From positions 1 to 6,842 of the forward strand of contig JAEEKM010000347.1 in assembly GCA_016282455.1 (NCBI GenBank): a stretch of DNA of 6,842 bases, given 5' to 3'. Below, piece by piece: positions 1 through 5,183 of the stretch. The first letter of the stretch is position 1. Each line of letters begins with the position of its first letter. The DNA comes from Treponema sp. (GTDB taxonomy: Bacteria; Spirochaetota; Spirochaetia; Treponematales; Treponemataceae). The position numbers were made by a program, and so were the translations under genes. The notes beneath the pieces were generated by a model that saw nothing but the letters and a program-made list of their open reading frames with translations, was not told where the DNA came from and did no database searches.

Positions 1-377
1 CTTCGTGCAGGGGGAACTTTTTCGTCAATGTATTCTTTAGAAACTCCAAGAAATTCAGAAAGCTTAAGGGCTACAGTGTCATAATGACCTGAAGGAATTT
101 CACCGGGAATAAGGTCAACGGCAAAAGAGTCAGTGTTAATAACAAGGGGCTGGTCTGCATTGCGGTCAAAAATTTCTCCGCGCTGGGCAGGAATGGTACT
201 TACAGTAGCGGAGTTCTGCTGGGATCTGTTTCTGTACTGCTGTCCCTGAATAATCTGCAAAAAGAAAAGCGTAAAGGCATATATAATAAAAACGAGAAAA
301 ATTAAAATCGTTAAAAAAGCGAGTTTTGAATTTTTTCTAACCGAATCCTCGCCGTCAAAAAAATCACTAGAAGCCAT
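1..377 (-). CDS. mrdA: Penicillin-binding protein 2 (class B transpeptidase), N-terminal part, cut by the left edge
   Basis: Only the first 125 codons are in the window. PBP2 is the monofunctional DD-transpeptidase that cross-links new peptidoglycan during cell elongation; it is anchored in the inner membrane with its catalytic domain outside. Seen here: a short charged cytoplasmic start (MASSDFFDGEDSVRKNSK), one membrane segment at about residues 19-40, then the start of the pedestal domain with Q47-Y48...N55 and the class B signature RGEIFDRN at residues 66-73. The transpeptidase domain with the SxxK serine lies beyond the edge. The ATG overlaps the mreD stop by one base (TAATG), so translation is probably coupled to mreD. 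Position after mreBCD is the usual place of PBP2 in the rod-shape operon, and rodA is expected next, outside the window. FtsI/PBP3 shares the signature, but the mreBCD context favours PBP2. Confidence 0.93.
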   Translation of the reverse strand, partial: MASSDFFDGEDSVRKNSKLAFLTILIFLVFIIYAFTLFFLQIIQGQQYRNRSQQNSATVSTIPAQRGEIFDRNADQPLVINTDSFAVDLIPGEIPSGHYDTVALKLSEFLGVSKEYIDEKVPPAR

Positions 378-901
378 TAGACCACCGTTTCAGGACGAAG
401 AATGATTGTATTTCTGAAAAGTCCCAGGAACTTAAAGATGATTGGGGTAAGGATTGTGTTGAGTCCAAGTTCAAATAAAAACAAAAAGGAAATGGGATTG
501 TATGACACAACGTTTGAGGGATAAAGCACGGATAGCAGCCAGAGAAGTGCGGCTTTTACAATCGTGGCAATAAAACCAAGCAGGGCTGGAATGATAATGC
601 CTTCCGTGTTAACAGTCTTTATGAAAAGACCGCCCACATAACCGATTATTGTTCTGAAAATACAGTTAAGGCCAAAAGGAGCAGCACTTAAAAAGTCAAG
701 GAAAAGTCCTGAAACAAAACCTGTAGTTTCTCCCATTAAGCGGCCGTTCTGTAAAGAAAAATACAGTATGCAGATAAGGGAAAGATCCGGGTGGGCGGGA
801 AGAATGTTTATGTTAGAAATAATGGCGGCTTCAAGAAGTGCACACACCAGAAGAATGAGGCTGCTGGCAAAAAAAGACAGGAGTGACGGAGATTTACTCA
901 T
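377..901 (-). CDS. mreD: Rod shape-determining protein MreD
   Basis: Small polytopic inner-membrane protein of the elongasome that works with MreC to connect cytoplasmic MreB to the cell-wall synthases. 174 residues from the chosen ATG, close to the family's usual size of about 160-180. Hydrophobic segments lie near residues 6-27, 36-52, 60-95, 100-127 and 140-163. The most family-like part is residues 51-76, with G53, G57, G61, the run GLFLDFLSAAPFG and D69. An in-frame ATG at 928 would add nine residues (MTVRPWRKK) but lies deep inside mreC; the ATG at 901 has GGAGG six bases upstream and begins the membrane protein directly, so it is preferred. The start overlaps the 3' end of mreC by 8 bp and the stop overlaps the PBP2 start by 1 bp. 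MreD sequences diverge strongly, so context supports the call as much as sequence. Confidence 0.93.
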   Translation of the reverse strand: MSKSPSLLSFFASSLILLVCALLEAAIISNINILPAHPDLSLICILYFSLQNGRLMGETTGFVSGLFLDFLSAAPFGLNCIFRTIIGYVGGLFIKTVNTEGIIIPALLGFIATIVKAALLWLLSVLYPSNVVSYNPISFLFLFELGLNTILTPIIFKFLGLFRNTIILRPETVV

Positions 902-1766
902 TTTTTTCCTCCAGGGGCGGACGGTCATTGGGAAGAGTCTGGTCTAAAACAAGTACAGTTTCCAGGCGGGCAAAATCTATAATGGGTTCAATATCAATCA
1001 CCAGAGAAGAATCGTAATCAAGCACACGCACTTCTGTAATGCGGCCCACTGGAATGTCACGCACATAGTTGTCATTTTCACCGCTGGTAACAACAATGTC
1101 GCCTTTCTGGAAATCATTCATTACACGGCGTCTTATATACTGAAGGGAAAGCGGCTGGTTAACTGAACCTGTACCAGAGACAATGCCAATGTCACGGGTG
1201 TTCTGTATGCGGGAAGAAATGTTACAGTGGAGGTCATAGACCGGCATGATGAGGCTTGTGCCTACCCCAACGGTTACTACTTTTCCAACAACACCAATGT
1301 TTCCGTCCTGGATTGCAACAACAGGCATTCCCTTTTTAATTCCGCTTCGGGCCCCCTTGTCAATGGTAATGCCTGAGTAGAGGCTGTCGGGGTCACGTCC
1401 AATAATCTGGGCGGCAATATTTTTGTAGTTACTTCTTGTGGCAAAACCAAGCTGCTGGCGAAGCCTTTCGTTTTCTTTTCTTATTTCAGTATTGTTTCTC
1501 TGGAGGAACTCATAGTCTTCAAGTTTTTCAAGAAGAACCTTGTATTCCTTCTGAAGGTTTGCCATATCACGAACTGCAGTTACAGTTCCTGTGACATAAC
1601 CGGTTACAGCACTCACTCCCTTCTGCAAAGAAGAAAGTACGGTAAAACCTGCCTTCTGAAAATTGATTACAAAACCTCCGGCAGAAAAACCAAGCATAAT
1701 TCCGCTGAAGAGAATTAAAATCAGGAGAACAAATTCTGGAAGCCGAAAATGAACGGGAGACTTCAT
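894..1766 (-). CDS. mreC: Rod shape-determining protein MreC
   Basis: Bitopic inner-membrane protein whose extracytoplasmic part forms a scaffold that binds and activates PBP2 in the elongasome. 290 residues, normal for the family. Short cytoplasmic start, one membrane segment at about residues 11-33, a coiled-coil stretch at about 66-107 (used for dimerisation in the family), then the two-part beta-rich MreC core at about 117-275. Family-like motifs are IIGRDPDSLYSGITIDKGA (121-139), SGIKKGMPVV (141-150), VGKVVTVG (160-167), KGDIVVTSGE (221-230) and DIPVGRITEV (237-246). The residues after VVTSG (ENDNYVRD) differ from the more usual glycine-rich GLGG-FPKG pattern; this may be a lineage variant. 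The C-terminal tail is short and proline/charge rich. Starts 7 bp after mreB with only a weak AGG ribosome site overlapping the mreB stop; overlaps mreD by 8 bp. Confidence 0.96.
   Translation of the reverse strand: MKSPVHFRLPEFVLLILILFSGIMLGFSAGGFVINFQKAGFTVLSSLQKGVSAVTGYVTGTVTAVRDMANLQKEYKVLLEKLEDYEFLQRNNTEIRKENERLRQQLGFATRSNYKNIAAQIIGRDPDSLYSGITIDKGARSGIKKGMPVVAIQDGNIGVVGKVVTVGVGTSLIMPVYDLHCNISSRIQNTRDIGIVSGTGSVNQPLSLQYIRRRVMNDFQKGDIVVTSGENDNYVRDIPVGRITEVRVLDYDSSLVIDIEPIIDFARLETVLVLDQTLPNDRPPLEEKNE
908..912 (-). promoter_or_regulatory. Ribosome binding site of mreD
   Basis: GGAGG on the minus strand, inside the last codons of mreC, six bases (all A) before the ATG at 901. It decides the mreD start in favour of 901 over the upstream in-frame ATG at 928. 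Confidence 0.75.
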
Positions 1767-1773
1767 GGAAGGC

Positions 1774-2811
1774 CTAGTTGTTCAGGTTGGCGTAAATCTG
1801 GCGGTTAGAGTTCATATCTTTAAAGAGCTCAAAGGCCTGTCCTGCACCAACGGCAACACACTCAAGAGGACGCTCCACAAGAATAACAGGAACACCTGTT
1901 TCATTGGAGATAAGTTTCTGCAGTCCTTTAAGTGAGGAACCGCCGCCTGTCATAACAATACCGCGTTCAACAATATCTGCGGCAAGTTCAGGAGGGGTCA
2001 TACCCAGAGTCTTTTTGATTTCTTCAACAATCTTTGTGATTGGTTCTTTAAGGGCTTCACGAACTTCAACGGAGTCCACTTCCAGTCTGCGGGGAAGACC
2101 GGTAATGGCATCAGTTCCCTTAATGTCCATTTTTTCAATGGTTTTATCTGCGGTGGCATTTCCAATCTGAATCTTAAGTTTTTCTGCAGTTCCCTGACCG
2201 ATGATAAGGTTGTGTACGCTGCGGATGTGACGCATGATGGCTTCGTCAAACTCATTTCCACCAGTACGGATGGAACTTGTTACAACCATACCGCCAAGAG
2301 AAATTACAGAAACTTCTGTAGTACCACCACCAATGTCGCAAACCATGTGTCCTGCAGGTTCGTAAATAGGAATCTGGGCACCAATAGCGGCAGCAAGACT
2401 CTCTTCAATAACCTGCACTTCCTTTGCACCAGCTTTAAGGGCGGCGGCAATTACTGCATCCCGTTCAACCTGTGTAATGCAGGAAGGAATACCAATTTTC
2501 ATACGGGTACTCTTGAAAAGATGATGACGGGGCATAATCTTGGAAATGAAATATTTAATCATCTTCTCGGTGGAATCAGCATTAGAAATCACACCATCAG
2601 AAAGAGGACGAATTGCAACAATACCTTCCGGCACTTTTCCAAGCATGCGCTTTGCTTCTGCACCAACGGCAACAACACGTCCAGTTCCCTTTTCCTCTGC
2701 AACAACAGAAGGTTCATCAATAACAATACCCTGTCCGCGGACATAGATAAGGGTATTACAGGTACCCAGGTCAATTCCGATATCAGTGGTAAAATTGTCC
2801 CAAAAACTCAT
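1774..2811 (-). CDS. mreB: Rod shape-determining protein MreB (bacterial actin)
   Basis: Actin-like ATPase that forms short antiparallel filaments under the inner membrane and orients peptidoglycan insertion along the cell cylinder. 345 residues, full length. Nucleotide-binding motifs of the actin/Hsp70 fold are intact: phosphate-1 loop DIGIDLGTCNT (10-20), RGQGIVIDEPSVVA (25-38), the glutamate of VIEES (around E136), phosphate-2 loop DIGGGTTEV (159-167) and the adenosine loop VMTGGGSSLKGL (286-297). The family's usual IEEP is IEES here. The very short N-terminus MSFWDNF has bulky hydrophobic residues that could serve as the membrane anchor; this is inference. The start at 2811 follows a strong ribosome site. 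Downstream mreC begins after 7 bp; the upstream TPR gene ends 32 bp before. Mbl/MreBH paralogues would look similar, but direct linkage to mreC and mreD identifies this as the main mreB. Confidence 0.98.
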   Translation of the reverse strand: MSFWDNFTTDIGIDLGTCNTLIYVRGQGIVIDEPSVVAEEKGTGRVVAVGAEAKRMLGKVPEGIVAIRPLSDGVISNADSTEKMIKYFISKIMPRHHLFKSTRMKIGIPSCITQVERDAVIAAALKAGAKEVQVIEESLAAAIGAQIPIYEPAGHMVCDIGGGTTEVSVISLGGMVVTSSIRTGGNEFDEAIMRHIRSVHNLIIGQGTAEKLKIQIGNATADKTIEKMDIKGTDAITGLPRRLEVDSVEVREALKEPITKIVEEIKKTLGMTPPELAADIVERGIVMTGGGSSLKGLQKLISNETGVPVILVERPLECVAVGAGQAFELFKDMNSNRQIYANLNN

Positions 2812-2818
2812 ATTCTAA

Positions 2819-2825
2819 CTCCTCC
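2819..2825 (-). promoter_or_regulatory. Strong ribosome binding site of mreB
   Basis: GGAGGAG on the minus strand, seven bases before the mreB ATG. It is the longest Shine-Dalgarno match in the operon, against weak sites for mreC and the TPR gene, fitting a need for many more MreB copies than its partners. I see no separate promoter in the 32-bp gap upstream of mreB. Confidence 0.75.
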
Positions 2826-2843
2826 CCGAAGGAAATTACTTTT

Positions 2844-3806
2844 TTAACGTGCTTCATTAAGTTTTTTAAGCGCATCAGGATGATTCACCTGAAGACTAAG
2901 GCACTTACGCCACTGGGATCTGGCACGGGCCATGTCTCCCTGCTTTTCATATATTACACCAAGTCCGTAATATGCGTCAGCATAAAGCTCGTTTTTTTCC
3001 AAAATAGTTTCAAATTCTTTTTTTGCCTCTTCGTAAGCCCCTTCGTCAAGATAAATCTTTCCCAAAAGTGCGTGGCTTGCAAGAAGACGTTCTTCGTCCA
3101 TTGTAGTGGAAATCACACGAAAAAGATACTGCTTTGCGGCACTTCCCTGAGAATTTGCATAATACTGTTTAGCAATATCATACAAAAGGGTATCTGTCTC
3201 ACGAATGAGCAGGGCTTCTGTAAAAGAAGCAATACTTAATTCTGTCTGCCCCAGGGCGGCATAACTTAAACCTAAAAGTTCAGAAAGGTCATTTGAAGTA
3301 TAACCATGTTCCTGGGCACGCTTTAAAAATTTAACTGCAAGGTCTGCATAGTAGTGGTAGGAAGATGTGCGGTTCTTTAAAAAATAAGTTCTTCCAAGGG
3401 CATATTCAAGTTCAGACACAGAGGAACCTTTTGCATTCTGTAAGGCAACGCGCAGGTTATTAACGGCTTCGTCAAGATAGGTCTGGGAAAGGGAAATGTC
3501 TTCGCTCATGGAAACGGCAACCATAAAGGCACTGTAGCCCCTGAAAGCACGGGCAGTATTATGAAGCGGAGACTTAGAAAGAATGTTTCCTGCAATGTCA
3601 TAGACTTTTTTGTAGTCTTTTTTTTCCCAGTTATCATAAAGGGCGGGAACTGAATCTGAATTGTGGATACGGCGGTTTACTATTGTGTAGACGACAACGC
3701 TGGCGACTGTAACCACCAGCAAAATAGAGAAAACAAGAATGGCACGCGGTAAAAAGGTATTCTTTCTCCGCGCAACAACATCAGTTTCTGATCCCCGTTT
3801 TTTCAC
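2844..3806 (-). CDS. Membrane-anchored TPR protein at the head of the mre operon
   Basis: 320 residues: a basic cytoplasmic start (RRK at 13-15), one membrane segment at about residues 22-43, then an all-helical region. The best TPR-like repeats are at about 178-203 (LLGLSYAALGQTELSIASF), 240-272 (ALLGKIYLDEGAYEEAKKEF) and 274-313 (AYYGLGVIYEKQGDMARARSQW); residues 58-175 look like more degenerate helical repeats. With the basic residues inside, the TPR domain should be outside the membrane (inference). TPRs bind protein partners; no enzyme motif is seen. It lies 32 bp before mreB on the same strand, so a role in elongasome assembly or regulation is plausible but unproven. The start is GTG: the codons upstream are ATA and an in-frame stop TAG, and no ATG occurs before the membrane segment, so GTG at 3806 is almost forced; the ribosome site (GGGTGGGAT-like) is poor. 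I recall TPR or hypothetical genes in this position in other treponemes. Confidence 0.85.
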   Translation of the reverse strand: MKKRGSETDVVARRKNTFLPRAILVFSILLVVTVASVVVYTIVNRRIHNSDSVPALYDNWEKKDYKKVYDIAGNILSKSPLHNTARAFRGYSAFMVAVSMSEDISLSQTYLDEAVNNLRVALQNAKGSSVSELEYALGRTYFLKNRTSSYHYYADLAVKFLKRAQEHGYTSNDLSELLGLSYAALGQTELSIASFTEALLIRETDTLLYDIAKQYYANSQGSAAKQYLFRVISTTMDEERLLASHALLGKIYLDEGAYEEAKKEFETILEKNELYADAYYGLGVIYEKQGDMARARSQWRKCLSLQVNHPDALKKLNEAR

Positions 3807-3829
3807 TATCTATCCCACCCAATAGTTTC

Positions 3830-3837
3830 AAAAAAAA
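3830..3837 (-). terminator. Run of eight T after rnpB, possible weak terminator
   Basis: Eight T on the minus strand follow directly on the 3' strand of RNase P helix P1. No strong local hairpin precedes it: the closing helix is P1 (5-6 bp), whose other strand is about 375 nt upstream. It may end rnpB transcription, probably inefficiently, or mark the boundary cut by 3' processing. Readthrough would enter the TPR/mre operon. Confidence 0.35.
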
Positions 3838-3863
3838 GGATACGGTAAGCCGGGTTCTGTCAA
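3837..3863 (-). promoter_or_regulatory. Candidate promoter inside the 3' end of rnpB for the TPR-mreBCD-PBP2 operon
   Basis: A perfect -35-like TTGACA (3863-3858) and a -10-like TATCCT (3842-3837, 4 of 6 consensus positions) are separated by only 15 bp, short for a sigma-70-type promoter. Most of the TTGACA is fixed anyway by the conserved RNase P sequence GACAGAACCC, so chance is a strong alternative. It is listed because only 31 bp separate rnpB from the TPR start, leaving no room for a promoter outside rnpB. Confidence 0.22.
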
Positions 3864-4222
3864 GGAAGCAAAAACTTCCCCTTGGCCATCTATCCGCGGC
3901 ACTGATTACCCAGTACCTCCAGCGAGCTACCCGCAGCATAAGGCCGGAAACCGAACTGCTGTCTGCTCTTGCTCCAGATGAGGTTTGCTTATGCCGTGAC
4001 TGTTACCATTCACGCGGTGGGCTCTTACCCCGCCTTTTCACCCTTACCTGACAAAAGCCAGGCGGTATTTTTCTGTAGCACTGTCTGTCAGAAATGAGTT
4101 ATACCAGAAATGGCAACGATCTCCTCTGGCCGGTTATTACCCGGCATCTTTTCCGGTGGAGCCCGGACTTTACCTCACGCACACACACTATCATGAGCAT
4201 GGTACGCGCGACCAAAATATCC
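3838..4222 (-). ncRNA. rnpB: RNase P RNA (catalytic RNA subunit, bacterial type A)
   Basis: The ribozyme that cuts the 5' leader from precursor tRNAs, working with the small protein RnpA. On the minus strand I can place: P1 GGAUA/UAUCC (4222-4218 with 3842-3838); P2 UUUUGGUC/GGCCAAGG; a P3 hairpin with CGCGUAC/GUGUGCG; the P4 5' motif AAAGUCCGGGCUCC (about 4171-4158) and its 3' partner ACAGAACCCGGCUUA (3860-3846); the ACAGAAA element of J11/12 (around 4083-4077); the stretch GGUAAGGGUGAAAAGGCG followed by GGUAAGAGCCCACCGCG; a P15-like GGU loop region before CUGCGGGUAGCUC; P18 GGUACUG/CAGUGCC capped by GUAA; and a P19 hairpin GGAAG/CUUCC, which E. coli lacks. Length of about 385 nt is normal. 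Ends are set from P1 pairing and may be off by a few bases. Oddity: an extra U at 4172 in GAGGUAAAGUCC. It sits between the zinc-ribbon gene and the TPR/mre block on the same strand. Confidence 0.97.
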
Positions 4223-4223
4223 T

Positions 4224-4266
4224 AAAAGAATTCAAGGCATTCACTTAAGTGAAATACCAGGAATTC
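4224..4266 (-). terminator. Probable intrinsic terminator after the zinc-ribbon gene, at the rnpB 5' boundary
   Basis: The minus-strand RNA can fold into a long imperfect hairpin: GAAUUC/GAAUUC at the base (4266-4261 with 4233-4228), a 2x2 mismatch, GGUA/UGCC, a bulged U, and UUCAC/GUGAA with a UUAA loop, followed by UUUUA. The middle is a perfect 14-bp palindrome, TTCACTTAAGTGAA (4240-4253). The stem is A/T-rich with only four U after it, so it may be a weak terminator, or the palindrome may be an operator for rnpB. A second small stem (GAGGA/UCCUC, 4297-4283) spans the stop codon of the zinc-ribbon gene. A promoter for rnpB must lie in the same stretch; I see only a poor -10 (TTGAAT, 4235-4230) and no -35. 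Confidence 0.5.
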
Positions 4267-4288
4267 ATATTTTAAATTTTTAGAGGAA

Positions 4289-5119
4289 TTACTCCTCGTC
4301 TGCGAGTGCACCGAAATCATCATCACCGTCAATTTCGGATTCTTCACTCTCTTCATCATCATCAAGCAAACTGCCTGTATTGTCTGAGAAGTAGTTGGAA
4401 GCAACATTTTCTGCTTCTTCGTAGAAAAGAATGCGGCTGCAGTATGGACAGAAGAGCAGCTTCTCTCCACGGCGGACTTCATTTGCAAACTGATCAGGAA
4501 GAATCATGTGGCATCCGTCACACACATTACCCTTTACTGCAACAATACCATTGCTGTTTCTGCGGATAATGCGCTGGAACTTAATGATTGTCTCTCCGTC
4601 AATTCCTTCGGAAGACTTTGCTTCTTCCTTTGCAAGCTGACTGAGTTCTTCGTTGTATTTGTCAAGTTCTGCGTTAATTCCGTCCTGTGAGGCTTTAACG
4701 GCATCAGAAGTCATTTTAATAAGAGACTCCTGTCCTGAAAGTCTGTCTGAAAGTTCGGAAAGTTTTTTCTCTTCTACAAGAAGAACCTTGCGGAGTGAAT
4801 CTTCTTTTTCTTTTGCATCAGAAATCTGTTTTCCAAGAACTTCATATTCACGGTGAGTGCTGATGGCATCCATGCCCTTTTCTCCAGACTCACGTGTTCT
4901 GACGGCTTCGTCAAGTTCTGCCCTTAATGCAGCAACTTTTGTTTTCTGAGCTTCATTTTCTTCGTTGATTTCTACAAGCTCTTTCTTATACTTTTCAAGA
5001 CTGTCTGCCAAACCGCCCAATTCCTTAGGCTTATCTTCCTTAAGTTTTTCAATTTCATACTTTTTGGCAAGGACTTTCTGTAAGTCTTTGAGTTGTTTAA
5101 GTTCCTCTGACACCTGCAT
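4289..5119 (-). CDS. Coiled-coil protein with C4 zinc ribbon (DUF164 / zf-RING_7 family) and acidic tail
   Basis: 276 residues from the chosen start: a long charged coiled-coil hairpin (about 5-170), then a C4 zinc ribbon with CDGC (200-203) and CPYC (224-227), both CxxC pairs intact. Family marks are ISTHREYEVLGKQI (86-99) at the coiled-coil turn and NSNGIVAVKGNVCDGCHM before the ribbon. Known relatives include Helicobacter HP0958 (FlgZ), reported to bind RpoN and flagellin mRNA, and Chlamydia CT398; most members are uncharacterised, so nucleic-acid or sigma-factor binding is only a possibility here. Unusual: beyond the ribbon is an acidic tail in which 15 of the last 24 residues are Asp or Glu. 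Start: ATG occurs at 5125 and 5119 in frame; GAGG (5131-5128) is 8 bases from 5119 but only 2 from 5125, so 5119 is preferred. It has its own promoter candidate; rnpB follows downstream. Confidence 0.9.
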   Translation of the reverse strand: MQVSEELKQLKDLQKVLAKKYEIEKLKEDKPKELGGLADSLEKYKKELVEINEENEAQKTKVAALRAELDEAVRTRESGEKGMDAISTHREYEVLGKQISDAKEKEDSLRKVLLVEEKKLSELSDRLSGQESLIKMTSDAVKASQDGINAELDKYNEELSQLAKEEAKSSEGIDGETIIKFQRIIRRNSNGIVAVKGNVCDGCHMILPDQFANEVRRGEKLLFCPYCSRILFYEEAENVASNYFSDNTGSLLDDDEESEESEIDGDDDFGALADEE

Positions 5120-5127
5120 GGCCATGA

Positions 5128-5131
5128 CCTC
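5128..5131 (-). promoter_or_regulatory. Ribosome binding site of the zinc-ribbon gene
   Basis: GAGG on the minus strand, 8 bases from the ATG at 5119 and 2 from the ATG at 5125, hence the choice of the second ATG. It would lie at or within a few bases of the 5' end of the transcript predicted from the -10 box at 5139-5144. Confidence 0.55.
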
Positions 5132-5138
5132 ATTTACA

Positions 5139-5167
5139 ATTATAGTAATTTAATATACAAGATAATA
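5139..5167 (-). promoter_or_regulatory. Promoter candidate for the zinc-ribbon gene
   Basis: Perfect -10 hexamer TATAAT (5144-5139) in the 64-bp gap after the kinase gene. At 17-bp spacing the -35 position reads TATTAT (5167-5162), a poor match; the region is A/T-rich. The predicted start near 5132 gives a leader of only about 13 nt to the ATG at 5119. I see no convincing terminator for the kinase gene in the gap, so readthrough from the two-component operon is also possible. Confidence 0.5.
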
Positions 5168-5183
5168 AACGTTTTGTCTAGGG

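Noticed and set aside
901..928. Upstream in-frame ATG at 928 as the mreD start
   Set aside because: It would lengthen the mreC overlap to 35 bp and add a basic MTVRPWRKK leader, whereas the ATG at 901 has an ideal GGAGG site six bases upstream.
1998..2774. Minus-strand frames of 87 and 61 codons inside mreB
   Set aside because: They overlap mreB in another frame on the same strand and encode nothing recognisable; mreB is intact across the region, so they do not indicate a frameshift.
2212..2847. Long open frame of 211 codons on the plus strand antisense to mreB
   Set aside because: It is a shadow of mreB codon usage: it lies wholly opposite a highly conserved gene, has a low-complexity Asn/Thr/Cys-rich product with no recognisable domain and no ribosome site.
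2880..3239. Plus-strand frame of 119 codons opposite the TPR gene
   Set aside because: Antisense shadow with no family resemblance; the TPR repeats in the opposite frame explain the sequence.
3838..4222. Highly structured non-coding block considered as a riboswitch, tmRNA or repeat element
   Set aside because: The paired motifs AAAGUCCGGGCUCC and ACAGAACCCGGCUUA, GGUAAGAGCCCACCGCG and the P1/P2/P18/P19 helices identify it as RNase P RNA; no tRNA-like end or tag reading frame as in tmRNA is seen.
4222..4488. Minus-strand frame of 88 codons overlapping the 3' end of the zinc-ribbon gene
   Set aside because: Different frame from the intact zinc-ribbon protein, whose CPYC motif and acidic tail are coded in the other frame; the frame runs on into the terminator region.
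5134..5183. Possible terminator or operator in the gap between the kinase and zinc-ribbon genes
   Set aside because: Only short A/T-rich matches such as TTAC/GTAA are present; no stem with a following T-run could be drawn.
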